DNA of 64,000 nucleotides from Stigmatella aurantiaca (GTDB lineage Bacteria; Myxococcota; Myxococcia; Myxococcales; Myxococcaceae). Under the pieces are notes generated by a model. It searched no databases, was not told the DNA's origin, and worked only from the letters and a program-made list of their open reading frames with translations. A program made the position numbers and the translations under genes. Below, piece by piece: positions 1-8,029 of the stretch; the first letter of the stretch is position 1, and the number at the start of each line of letters is the position of its first letter. The stretch is taken from the NCBI RefSeq assembly GCF_900109545.1, contig NZ_FOAP01000008.1, positions 124,001 through 188,000 on the forward strand, given 5' to 3'.

Positions 1-2
1 CG

Positions 3-1274
3 GACAAGTCCGATAACAACTGGTTCGCGTACCCTCCCGACACCGGCCAGAAGCAGCCGCCCCTGGCGAAGCTGCTGCACGAGAACATCGACTTCGTGGT
101 GATCACCAACCAGTCCTCGAAGTTTCCGGGTACCGCTGTGACCGGCGCTGTCCTTGCACATGAGTTCGGTCATTACTTCGGCCTGTTCCATACGCATCCG
201 GGCTGGGGGACGACCAGAGTCGAGAAGGTGATCGAATTGGTGAAGGAGCAGGGGGCGGCCGGACTCGACGGCGACCTGCTGTCCGATACCGCACCCGACT
301 GCTGCGTCGCTTATTACACGGCCAACGTCAGCAGCGACCTCTGCGGCGGCCCGGCGAGCTTCAAGATCGAAGGCATCACGTTCAAGCCGGACCGCCTGAA
401 CCTGATGAGCTACTACAGCAGGTGCCATCCGCCGGTGACCTTGTCGCCGCAGCAGGTGCAGGTGATTCGCACCACCGTCCAGCACAAGACGCGCAAGCAC
501 CTGATCGAGACCAGTGCCGGAGTCCGGTATGCCGGCGTGTTTTCCGACAGCAGTGAAGAGCAGGCGCTGTGGGTGGGCGACGACTGGGACGGCTTCGAAG
601 CAAAGCGGAAGGAGCTGGATAAGAAGAACCTGCGCTTGGCCGATTTCGAGACTTATGTCGTCGACTCGAAGCAACGCTACACCGGCGTCTTTGAAGCCGG
701 CACCGACGAGCAGGCGCTGTGGGTGGGCGACGACTGGGACGGCTTCGAAGCAAAGTGGAAGGAACTGGATAAGAAGAACCTGCGGCTGATTGACCTGGAG
801 ACGTGGCTCGATGGGAAGACGCGCCGCTACGCCGGCGTCTTCCGCTCCGGCACCGACAAGCAGGCGCTGTGGGTGGGCGATGACTGGGACGGCTTCGAAG
901 CGAAGTGGAAGGAACTGGATAAGAAGGACCTGCGGCTGATCAACCTGGAAACGTGGCTTGACGGGAAGACGCGCCGCTACGCCGGCGTCTTCCGCACCGG
1001 CACCGACGAGCAGGCGCTGTGGGTGGGCGACGACTGGGACGGCTTCGAAGCGAAGTGGAAGGAGCTGGCGAAGAAGAACCTGCGGCTGATTGACCTGGAG
1101 ACGTGGCTCGACGGGAAGACGCGCCGCTACGCCGGCGTCTTCCGCACCGGCACCTACTCTCAGGCCTTGTGGGTGGGCGATGACTGGTTCGGCTTCGAGA
1201 AGCAATGGCAGGCTCAGGCAAAGAAGGGCCGGCGCCTCGTCGATATCGAAGTGTACGGCTCGAAGGTCACGTGA
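3..1274 (+). CDS. Pappalysin-like metzincin metalloprotease with five C-terminal BTRD1-type repeats (5' end cut by window)
   Basis: The frame is open from base 3, so the true start lies upstream of the window. A zinc site HEFGHYFGLFH is encoded at 159-191 (HExxHxxGxxH, metzincin type), and a Met-turn NLMSY follows about 80 residues later, so an active secreted protease of the pappalysin-like group is expected. From base 525 to the stop the protein consists of five ~50-residue repeats, each starting RYxGVF and containing QALWVGDDWDGFEAKW. They resemble bacterial tandem repeat domain 1, which is found fused to secreted hydrolases. Cysteines (DCC, SSDLCGG) in the catalytic part suggest disulfides and export. 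The substrate is unknown. A strong hairpin lies downstream at 1394-1419. The protease fold is fairly certain and the repeat-family name is from memory. Confidence 0.82.
   Translation, partial: DKSDNNWFAYPPDTGQKQPPLAKLLHENIDFVVITNQSSKFPGTAVTGAVLAHEFGHYFGLFHTHPGWGTTRVEKVIELVKEQGAAGLDGDLLSDTAPDCCVAYYTANVSSDLCGGPASFKIEGITFKPDRLNLMSYYSRCHPPVTLSPQQVQVIRTTVQHKTRKHLIETSAGVRYAGVFSDSSEEQALWVGDDWDGFEAKRKELDKKNLRLADFETYVVDSKQRYTGVFEAGTDEQALWVGDDWDGFEAKWKELDKKNLRLIDLETWLDGKTRRYAGVFRSGTDKQALWVGDDWDGFEAKWKELDKKDLRLINLETWLDGKTRRYAGVFRTGTDEQALWVGDDWDGFEAKWKELAKKNLRLIDLETWLDGKTRRYAGVFRTGTYSQALWVGDDWFGFEKQWQAQAKKGRRLVDIEVYGSKVT
525..1271 (+). repeat. Five in-frame 150-bp tandem repeats
   Basis: Units begin at 525, 675, 825, 975 and 1125, exactly 150 bp apart, each opening with codons for R-Y-(A/T)-G-V-F. 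Units 3 and 4 and the first half of unit 5 are almost identical at the DNA level, including synonymous positions, while unit 1 is the most diverged. This indicates recent duplication or gene conversion that kept the reading frame. Confidence 0.95.
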
Positions 1275-1393
1275 CCGGCCGTGTTGCACGGATGTCGCAC
1301 GTGGACGCAAACGGCTGGCCGTGCTGCAGCGGTCCCTTCGGCGTAAGCAAGCAACCGGGCATACCTCCTGACTGAAGGCGTCGTTGGAATGAT

Positions 1394-1419
1394 GGCCCTG
1401 GGGCACTCAACCCAGGGCC
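1394..1419 (+). terminator. Intrinsic-terminator-like hairpin
   Basis: A perfect 9-bp GC-rich stem (1394-1402 with 1411-1419) closes an 8-nt loop, 120 bp after the protease stop and 73 bp before the next start. No T-run follows, as is usual in this G+C range, so function is inferred. Confidence 0.55.
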
Positions 1420-1491
1420 TGTTCATCCGTGCCCTGCCTGTCACATCCGCACCGAGCTCTCCCCTTCCTTCTGAATATCAGGGAGCTCACC

Positions 1492-2970
1492 ATGAGAACG
1501 AGGCTGGCCACATTCCTCACGCTCGCGATCCTCGCCGTCGCGCCCGCGGACGCGAACGACGACAGCGAGCAGGTACGCCGGGAGGCCACCGAGAAGCTCA
1601 ACCAGCTTCTGGACCAGACAGGTTCTGCGCTTTCGGGGGCTGGCGCGAGCACCGGCACCTCGGAGCTCGATTCCGCGCTCGGCCACACCACCGAGATCGC
1701 GTCGCAGCTGGAGCTGCTCCGGAACGCGCGCGGCGAGGACGACGCCGCGAAGCGGATGACCGAGGTCTGGCCAGGCAAAAACCAGGAGCTCCGCCGCTCG
1801 CTTGAACTCCTGAAGCAGGTAAAACAGCAGCAGTTCTCGTTCGAGCCACTCCTCGCGACGTGCAAGACGTCCGAAGACCAGCTCATGGGCACGGTGCGGG
1901 CGTACCTCAGCGCCCCCGATGACGCCGACGAGGGCATCAAGACCGTCACCGAGCGGGCCGAGAAGTTCGCCACCGAGACGCGCCAGCAGCTCGAGGCCGC
2001 GGAGCGGAGTTGGGGCGAACAGGAGCGGCTCCTCGAGGAGTCGAAGCGCTTCACGTTCGACGAAGGCAGCTGGCGGGCGGTCCGCGATCGCGTCCAAGAG
2101 ACAGCGGGTGCCATGCAGGAGCACATGCAGACCCGGCTCGAGGAGTCGAGGACCGCGTGCGGCAAGCTCGCCCAGGGCGTGAGCAACCCGGAGGTCGCCA
2201 GCGCGCTCAAGATGCTCAATGACCGGGACCTGCTCGTGAAGACGGCCCTCGAGCGCATCGCTGGAGATTATGAGGCGTGGAAGAAGGAACGCCGCGAGCT
2301 GAAGCCCGGCGGAAAGTTTCGCCAGGAGAACGCCGACAAGCTCCTCCAGGCGTTCTGCGATCAGGACGAATACCAGCTCGCCGACCGCGTGCAGCGGGTG
2401 GCCGATGAGGTGGCGTCGGCCATGGGGAACCTGCAGCGCCTGTACCTCGAACGGCTCCAGCGGCTGCTGGACGACCTGAAGGCCGTCGAATCGACGAAGA
2501 CCCCCGCCCTCAAGGCCGAGGTGAGCCGCCAGAAGCGGAACATGTCCGCGGCCTACAAGCGCCTCGAGGAGGCGGGGAACCTGGGGATTCTCCGCGGCAG
2601 GAACAACCCCATGGTCAACATGTACCTCGAGAACGGGAACAAGAAGCACCTCGCGCTCCAGACCGGCTGCACGGCGATGGAGTACGAAATCCCAGGAGGC
2701 CGGATCGACTGTGTGAACATCTCGGACGGTTCCTGCGAGGTGATTGAGATCAAGCCGAACAGCCCCACGGGGCGCTCCGCGGGCGAGGAGCAGATTGCCC
2801 AGCGGAAGACCGTCCTTGAGAAGCTGAACACGAACAACGAACTTCCAGAGTTGATGAAGCGCTGCGTGAAGGACGGGAGCCTGAACATCCGGTACCAGGT
2901 GAAGTACTACGAGTACTGCCCCGTGGGGACCGAGAGCATTGACGTGCTCACCGAGGATGCCGACGAGTAG
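1492..2970 (+). CDS. Secreted coiled-coil protein with possible PD-(D/E)XK-like C-terminal domain
   Basis: 492 residues. The ATG at 1492 is preferred over the longer frame because a GGAG lies just upstream and translation then opens with a clean signal peptide (MRTRLATFLTLAILAVAPADA). Residues ~30-370 are charged and Glu/Lys/Arg-rich with heptad-like stretches (long coiled coil or helical bundle). The last ~110 residues change character and carry a compact alpha/beta-looking segment with GGRIDCVN followed after a short hairpin by CEVIEIKPN. This Asp...(Glu-x-Lys) spacing is the signature of restriction-endonuclease-like folds. Paired cysteines in this part fit the periplasm or outside. The family is not recognised; a secreted nuclease or toxin domain is an inference only. 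Confidence 0.7.
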   Translation: MRTRLATFLTLAILAVAPADANDDSEQVRREATEKLNQLLDQTGSALSGAGASTGTSELDSALGHTTEIASQLELLRNARGEDDAAKRMTEVWPGKNQELRRSLELLKQVKQQQFSFEPLLATCKTSEDQLMGTVRAYLSAPDDADEGIKTVTERAEKFATETRQQLEAAERSWGEQERLLEESKRFTFDEGSWRAVRDRVQETAGAMQEHMQTRLEESRTACGKLAQGVSNPEVASALKMLNDRDLLVKTALERIAGDYEAWKKERRELKPGGKFRQENADKLLQAFCDQDEYQLADRVQRVADEVASAMGNLQRLYLERLQRLLDDLKAVESTKTPALKAEVSRQKRNMSAAYKRLEEAGNLGILRGRNNPMVNMYLENGNKKHLALQTGCTAMEYEIPGGRIDCVNISDGSCEVIEIKPNSPTGRSAGEEQIAQRKTVLEKLNTNNELPELMKRCVKDGSLNIRYQVKYYEYCPVGTESIDVLTEDADE

Positions 2971-3164
2971 CAACGGGCTGTGGCACGGCCACGCATCCTC
3001 CGGCCGCGCCGGACTCAGAACGGGCTCGTCATCTTTGACCCCGAGCGCGCTCCCAGGGGAACGTCAGGCCCATATGCTATAAAATCATGGAACTCACGGT
3101 TTCACAGAGAAGCCGGAGTGCCAAAGCAAACCCTTCCCTACAGCTTTTCAACGACAAGGTCTCC

Positions 3165-5693
3165 ATGCCTTTACACCCTCTCCTTTATCGTACAGCCCTT
3201 GTGGCCATGGTGTTGCTGTCACTCCCTGGCGCCGCCTGGGCGCAAGCTGCCCTGAGCGGGCAGGTGAAGTTCTCCGATGGCAGCATCGCGTCGGGAGTGA
3301 CCGTTTATGCCAGGGTGCCATCGAGCACCCTGGCGTATCGGGCCACCGCGGACGTAGCCGGTATGTACTCGCTGCAGTTGATTCCAGGCACCTACAACGT
3401 CGGCGTCGACTTCGCCTTCCACAACTTCAATGGAATGGAGCCCCTGGTCCCCGCCCTGTCCATCAGCACTCCCACCCCGCTCAATCTGACGGCCCACGAC
3501 ATCCAGCTCAATGGCCGGGTCGTCAACAGCAGCGGCCAGCCGGTGGCCAACGTGCGCTTGTGGGGCGAGGCGATGAGTAGCGGCTACGACTCGGATCGTG
3601 AGCTGTCTCCCGTGTCTGGAGCCGACGGCCGCTTCCAGGTGCGCATGCTTCCTGGCTCCTACTCCTCGATGCAGTTGGAGCCTCCCACGGGGGGCCCCTA
3701 TGTCATCACGCCGCTTCCGAATCAGACGTTCTCGAGCAACACCACGCAGGACTTCGTCCTGGGCAGTGTCATCCACCTCTCTGGGCAGGTGAAGTTCTCC
3801 GACGGCAGCATCGCGGCGGGAGCGACCGTTTATGCCAGAACATCCTCGGGCAGCGCCACGTACCGGGCGGCCACGGATGCAGCCGGTATGTACTCGCTGC
3901 CGTTCATCCCTGGTACCTACAGCGTCGGTGTTGAGTTCACCTCACCCGGCTTCACGGGCACGGCGCTCGTGTTTTCCTCCCGGACCTTCAGCACCAGCAG
4001 CACACTCGATCTGACGACCCAGGACATCCAGCTCAACGGCCGGGTCGTCAACAGCAGCGGCCAGCCGGTGGCCAACGTGCGCCTGCGGGGCGGGGTGTAT
4101 CGCAACGACGGCTGGAATGGGCTGTCGCCTGTGTCTGGAGCCGACGGCCGCTTCCAGGTCCGTATGGTTCCAGCCACCTACTCCTCGATGCAGTTGGAGC
4201 CTCCCACGGGTGGCCCCTATGTCATCACGCTGCTTCCGAAGCAGACGTTCTCGGGCAACACCACGCAGGACTTCGTCCTGGGCAGTGCCATCAGCCTCTC
4301 CGGGCAAGTAAAGTTCTCCGACGGCAGCATCGCGGCGGGAGCGACCGTCTATGCCCAGGAACCCTCGAGCCCCATCGCCACGTACCGGGCGGCCACGGAT
4401 GCAGCCGGTATGTACTCGCTGCCGTTCATCCCTGGCACCTACAACGTCGGCGTTGAGTTCACCTCACCCGGCTTCACGGGCTCGCAGACCCTGCTGTTCT
4501 CCCAGCCCTTCAGCACCCACAGCACACTCAACCTGACGGCCCAGGACATCCAGCTCAACGGCCGGGTCGTCAACAGCAGCGGCCAGCCGGTGGCCAACGT
4601 GCGCCTGCGGGGCTCGATGTATCGCGGCATTGGCTGGAATGAGCTGTCTGCTCTGTCTGGAGCCGACGGCCGCTTCCAGGTACGCATGGTTCCAGGCACC
4701 TACTCCTCGATGCAGCTTGAGCCGTACACCCCCGCGTACCTGATGGCACCGCTGCCGATCCAGACGTTCTCCGCTTCCCTCAGCCAGGAGTTTGTCATCG
4801 GCGACACCAACGAGTGCATGGAGAACAACGGCGGGTGCCATGTGAACGCCACTTGCACGAACCTCCCCGGCTCGCGCACGTGCGCCTGCAACGCCGGCTA
4901 CACGGGCGATGGCATCAGCTGCGTGGAGGTTCCTCCCGGGGCGCTGACCGTCACCGCCCCCAACGGCGGCGAGCAGTGGTCCACGGGCTCCGTCCGGAAC
5001 ATCACCTGGACATCCTCCGGGGTGAGTCAGGTGAACCTCCGGTATTCGCTCGACAACGGCGCCACCTGGGCGCTCATCGCCGCCAACGTGCCGGCCGGCT
5101 TGGGCGTTTATGCCTGGACGCTGCCTGCCTCGGCTTCCTCGAGCGCCCTCGTGCGCATCGCGGACGCCCAGAACGGCAACCTCGTGGATACCAGCAACGC
5201 CACGTTCACCGTGACCTCCGGGCGTGTCATCCTCAATGAGCTCCTCGCCAACGAGCCCGGCTCGGCCACCGCTGGCGAGTTCGTCGAGCTGGTCAACGTG
5301 GGCAGCACCGCCATGGATCTCAGCGGCTGGGTTCTCTGGGACGCCACGGAGGTGCGCCACACGTTTGCTTCCGGCACCGTGCTTGCTCCGGGCAAGGCCT
5401 TGGTGGTGTTCGGTGCGGCCTCCGGTATGCCGCCGTGCTCCTGTACGTCCAATGCCGTGGCCTCCACCACTGGCAGCCTCAGCCTGGGCAACACCGGCGA
5501 CGCGGTCACCGTGAAGAACGCCGCTGGCACCGTCATCGACACCTTCACCTATTCCAGCGCATTGGCGGCGGCCGATGGCGTGTCGATGAACCGCAGCCCG
5601 GATGCCCAGCCGGGGGGCAGCTTCATGCTGCACAACACGCTCTCGCCTCTCTCTGCCTCGGCGGGCAAGCGCGCGAACGGCTCCTCCTTCTAA
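3165..5693 (+). CDS. Secreted modular surface protein: carboxypeptidase-regulatory-like repeats, EGF, Ig-like and lamin-tail domains
   Basis: 842 residues. The start at 3165 (AAGG upstream) places a signal peptide first (MPLHPLLYRTALVAMVLLSL, cleavage near AWA-QA). Three long repeats follow, each made of two CNA/carboxypeptidase-regulatory-like beta-sandwiches (one opening SGQVKFSDGSIA, the other LNGRVVNSSGQPVANVRL). Next come a calcium-type EGF module (DTNECMENNGGC...CACNAGYTGDG, DNA about 4803-4925), a Kre9/KNH-like Ig domain (APNGGEQWSTGSVRNITW), and a lamin-tail domain (VILNELLANEP...GEFVELVN...DLSGWVLWD). There are no enzymatic motifs, so a role in adhesion or matrix is likely. It converges with the next gene at a strong hairpin. 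Confidence 0.85.
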   Translation: MPLHPLLYRTALVAMVLLSLPGAAWAQAALSGQVKFSDGSIASGVTVYARVPSSTLAYRATADVAGMYSLQLIPGTYNVGVDFAFHNFNGMEPLVPALSISTPTPLNLTAHDIQLNGRVVNSSGQPVANVRLWGEAMSSGYDSDRELSPVSGADGRFQVRMLPGSYSSMQLEPPTGGPYVITPLPNQTFSSNTTQDFVLGSVIHLSGQVKFSDGSIAAGATVYARTSSGSATYRAATDAAGMYSLPFIPGTYSVGVEFTSPGFTGTALVFSSRTFSTSSTLDLTTQDIQLNGRVVNSSGQPVANVRLRGGVYRNDGWNGLSPVSGADGRFQVRMVPATYSSMQLEPPTGGPYVITLLPKQTFSGNTTQDFVLGSAISLSGQVKFSDGSIAAGATVYAQEPSSPIATYRAATDAAGMYSLPFIPGTYNVGVEFTSPGFTGSQTLLFSQPFSTHSTLNLTAQDIQLNGRVVNSSGQPVANVRLRGSMYRGIGWNELSALSGADGRFQVRMVPGTYSSMQLEPYTPAYLMAPLPIQTFSASLSQEFVIGDTNECMENNGGCHVNATCTNLPGSRTCACNAGYTGDGISCVEVPPGALTVTAPNGGEQWSTGSVRNITWTSSGVSQVNLRYSLDNGATWALIAANVPAGLGVYAWTLPASASSSALVRIADAQNGNLVDTSNATFTVTSGRVILNELLANEPGSATAGEFVELVNVGSTAMDLSGWVLWDATEVRHTFASGTVLAPGKALVVFGAASGMPPCSCTSNAVASTTGSLSLGNTGDAVTVKNAAGTVIDTFTYSSALAAADGVSMNRSPDAQPGGSFMLHNTLSPLSASAGKRANGSSF
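3256..4800 (+). repeat. Three ~520-bp direct repeats inside the modular surface gene
   Basis: Equivalent points of the repeats fall at 3261, 3786 and 4305 (periods 525 and 519 bp). Long stretches, for example the codons for GRVVNSSGQPVANVRL, are nearly identical between copies. This indicates recent unequal duplication with indels only in multiples of three. Confidence 0.92.
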
Positions 5694-5736
5694 GAAAGCC
5701 TTCCCCACCACCGCATCCAGCCCCTTGTCCCTGACG

Positions 5737-5760
5737 CGCCGGGCGCTCCAGCGCCCGGCG
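5737..5760. terminator. Bidirectional terminator hairpin between convergent genes
   Basis: A perfect 10-bp all-GC stem (5737-5746 with 5751-5760) closes a TCCA loop. It lies 43 bp past the stop of the plus-strand surface gene and 77 bp past the stop of the minus-strand gene. Confidence 0.65.
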
Positions 5761-5837
5761 TGGCTCGCTCATGCTCCAGCCCACGACGCGGCGACCGAGC
5801 GCGCGGGAGCGGGACGGAGGGGAAGACCGCGCTGGGC

Positions 5838-6746
5838 TCAGAACTGCGGGGTCTGCGGGGCCTTCACGGCCTCGGCGACGGTCTTGGCCAACGAGGGCAG
5901 GGCGTTCGCGCCGCTGGCCTGATCCACGAGGCTCGTCACGGCCTCGGCCACCTGGGTGACGGCGGAGACGGCGTTGGCCACCGTGTCCAGCAGGGCGCTC
6001 AGGCCCGAGCCGGACTGGCCGCTGGCGTCCACGGCGGGGCCGCCGAAGCCGCCGGCAGTGGGGGCCAGGGTCTCCGCCGGGAACAGGCCACCGGCCAAAG
6101 ACGGGTCCATCACGGGGCCCGGTCCCATCATGCCCAGCTCCGGGGGCAGGCCACCGGCGGCGTACGGGTCCATCGCGGGGCCCGGCCCCATCATGCCGAG
6201 TTCCGGGGGCAGGCCACCGGCGGCGTAGGGGTCCATCATGGGCGCCATCATCTGCGGCGCCATCATGCCGAGCATGGAGGCGGCATCGAGCCCGGCCCCG
6301 GCCAGCCCGGCGGCACCTTCGGCGATTCCGCCGAAGACATCGCCCACGCCGCCCAGCCCATTGCCCAGCCCATTGCCCAGCCCGTGCGGCTTGTTGAGCC
6401 CGCCCGGCTTGAGGCTGTCCAGGTTGAAGTCCGGCTTGTTGAGCCCGCCCGGCTTGTTCAGTCCGCCCGGCTTGAGGCTGTCCAGGTTGAAGTCCGGCTT
6501 GTTGATCTGGGGCTTACCGTTGATGTCCGGGCGCGGGGTGAACTGGGGCTTCGTGTCCGGCTTGGGAGCCTGGGGCTTGAAGTCCGGCTTGTTGGACTGG
6601 GGCTTGCCGTTGATGTCCGGGCGCGGGGTGAAGGTGGGCTTCGCGTCCGGCTTGGGAGCCTGGGGCTTGGGAGCGCTGGGCTTGAAGTCCGGAATCTTGC
6701 CGCCGCCCTTGAAGAGTTTGCCAACACCACCGAGTTTGATGCCCAT
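5838..6746 (-). CDS. Lys/Pro- and Gly/Met-rich internally repetitive protein of unknown function
   Basis: 302 residues. The start at 6746 is supported by CCGGAG upstream. There is no signal peptide. Residues ~1-130 are built from repeated short blocks such as PKPDAKPTFTPRPDINGKPQ and NLDSLKPGGLNKP. Residues ~130-230 hold near-identical copies of AAGGLPPELGMMGPGP separated by MDPY, and the C-terminus is a Ala/Val-rich helix. Composition suggests a largely disordered, low-complexity protein. It shares its strand with the H1-like gene 280 bp upstream. No family is recognised; coding is supported by third-position bias, RBS and repeat conservation in frame. Confidence 0.7.
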   Translation of the reverse strand: MGIKLGGVGKLFKGGGKIPDFKPSAPKPQAPKPDAKPTFTPRPDINGKPQSNKPDFKPQAPKPDTKPQFTPRPDINGKPQINKPDFNLDSLKPGGLNKPGGLNKPDFNLDSLKPGGLNKPHGLGNGLGNGLGGVGDVFGGIAEGAAGLAGAGLDAASMLGMMAPQMMAPMMDPYAAGGLPPELGMMGPGPAMDPYAAGGLPPELGMMGPGPVMDPSLAGGLFPAETLAPTAGGFGGPAVDASGQSGSGLSALLDTVANAVSAVTQVAEAVTSLVDQASGANALPSLAKTVAEAVKAPQTPQF

Positions 6747-6783
6747 GACGTGCTCCGGAAGGACGAGAGGTTGAGAGGAGGAG

Positions 6784-6805
6784 GAAGCCTTGACGGGAAG
6801 GCTTC
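6784..6805 (-). terminator. Stem-loop in the leader of the repeat-protein gene
   Basis: A perfect 8-bp stem (6784-6791 with 6798-6805) with loop GACGGG sits between the H1-like gene and the repeat-protein start. It could terminate the upstream gene or act in the 5' leader. The rest of 6806-7025 shows no gene. Confidence 0.4.
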
Positions 6806-7025
6806 ATTGCAGCGTGCATGCCAGGCCCCGGAGCCCGGCAAGAGGCTGTCTTCTCAAGGAGTTACGTCACAGGGGCGTGCTTCCGGTGGCCAGGGTGGTG
6901 ACGGGGCTCACCTGGGAGGAGGGAGCGCCGAGTCACCAGTGATGAGCGCAGTCACCAGGGGGAGGGCCTCCGTTGAGCGTCTGCCCGTCGGAGCCCTCGA
7001 CCCTGCTGCTCAGCGCAACAGACGC

Positions 7026-7505
7026 CTAACGCTTCTTCGCGCCTCGGCCCACGACCTTCTTGGCCGCGCGCTGCACGACGGTCTTGGCCGCCGCGGCCAC
7101 GCGCGACATCGTCTTGCCCCCTTGCGCCGACGTCTTGGCGGCTGCGCCGCCGGTCCGTCCGGCGCTCTTCGCGACCATGGGCTTCTTGGCCGCAGGAGCC
7201 ACCTTCTTCGCAGGCGTCTTCTTCGCCGTTGCCTTCTTGGCCGCGGGAGCCGCTTTCTTCGCTGGCGCGCGCCGCCCAGCGCCACTCTTGGCCGCGGCCT
7301 TCTTCGCGGCCTTCTTCTCCTGGTAGCGCTGAACGGTCTCGGCGAAGGGCTTCCGGTAGGCTGCCTGCCCCTCCGGCAGATCGGCTGCCTTCTGCTGGCC
7401 AATCTTCTGCTTGTCCTCGTCATTGCCGAGCCGCGGGCCAGAGCCCTGCACACCCAGCATCGGCTGTTGCTCGTGGAAGGGATATTCGCTGTAGCTACGA
7501 CCCAT
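7026..7505 (-). CDS. Histone H1-like lysine/alanine-rich DNA-binding protein
   Basis: 159 residues. The ATG at 7505 is chosen over a longer frame because GGAGG (7511-7515) lies 5 nt upstream. The N-terminal ~70 residues (starting MGRSYSEYPFHEQQPM) form a small acidic/polar head. The C-terminal ~90 residues are a low-complexity basic tail with many PAKKA, AAKK and TAKKTPAKK blocks and no acidic residues, as in eukaryotic H1 tails and the bacterial Hc1/AlgP-like and CarD-type tails known in myxobacteria. It likely binds DNA or RNA non-specifically in the nucleoid. The head matches no domain known to me. Confidence 0.75.
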   Translation of the reverse strand: MGRSYSEYPFHEQQPMLGVQGSGPRLGNDEDKQKIGQQKAADLPEGQAAYRKPFAETVQRYQEKKAAKKAAAKSGAGRRAPAKKAAPAAKKATAKKTPAKKVAPAAKKPMVAKSAGRTGGAAAKTSAQGGKTMSRVAAAAKTVVQRAAKKVVGRGAKKR

Positions 7506-7619
7506 CGCATCCTCCGGAAGCGGGCGGAGCGCGACCGCCCAGGCAAGTGCTTCCCTGCGTGTACACTCCAAGGTGGGATAGCCCCTGCATGTTGGCAAGT
7601 CGTCCCGGGGTACAGGTAG

Positions 7620-7808
7620 CGCCCGGGCCTGTCACGCCCGGAACACTCGCCCAAGCGCGGCGCGCGGCCCGGGGATGGGCCGCTCCCGTTCCTGAACCGC
7701 ACTCTTCCGCGCCTCGGGCGACAGGTGGAGGTCTCCACCGGCATCTCGGCCAATGACTCTCTCTGGCTGTGCATCAACGATGACGGCGTGAGGGGTCGAC
7801 ATGGATGA
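7620..7808 (+). pseudogene. Possible 3' remnant of an unrecognised gene
   Basis: A 62-codon frame without a plausible start (stop at 7617-7619 upstream) encodes protein-like sequence including LNRTLPRLGRQVEVSTGI and NDSLWLCINDDG. Its TGA (7806-7808) overlaps the ATG at 7801 of the DUF4265-like fragment in the manner of coupled operon genes. It may be the tail of a decayed gene; evidence is weak. Confidence 0.25.
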
Positions 7809-7980
7809 GTTGGAGAAGGACGAGGACGATTACCCACCTGCGGACTACGGGGGCTTGTGGGCCCGCCCTCTGGGAGAAGGGCTGGTCCAAGCCGACAACA
7901 TCCCCTTCGTCGCGAAGGGAGTTGCATATGGAGACATCGCTTCGGCTGTGACCGAGCTTACGGAAACTCGGTTTTACTCT
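7801..7980 (+). pseudogene. Truncated DUF4265-family gene
   Basis: The ATG at 7801 has a good GAGGGG 6 nt upstream. The first ~50 residues match the start of the DUF4265 family (GLWARPLGEGLVQADNIPF followed by VAKGVAYGDIAS), a small protein common in myxobacteria and actinobacteria. After about base 7960 the similarity stops and the frame runs on as nonsense into the next gene (nominal stop at 8205). The C-terminal half of the domain is therefore lost and this is read as a pseudogene. The rest of 7506-8029 contains nothing else I recognise. Confidence 0.5.
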
Positions 7981-8029
7981 GTGCCGGCGCTTTGTCAGTG
8001 TGGGCCTTCCTCCATCGGGAGCTCACAAC

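Noticed and set aside
2982..3005. Small GTGGC/GCCAC inverted repeat after the coiled-coil gene
   Set aside because: The stem is only 5 bp with a 3-nt loop and no T-run, so it is not convincing as a terminator.
5760..7619. 619-codon open frame on the plus strand opposite the Lys/Pro-rich and H1-like genes
   Set aside because: Low-complexity Arg/Gly/His/Leu composition typical of antisense frames in high-G+C DNA; both minus-strand genes have RBSs and meaningful composition.
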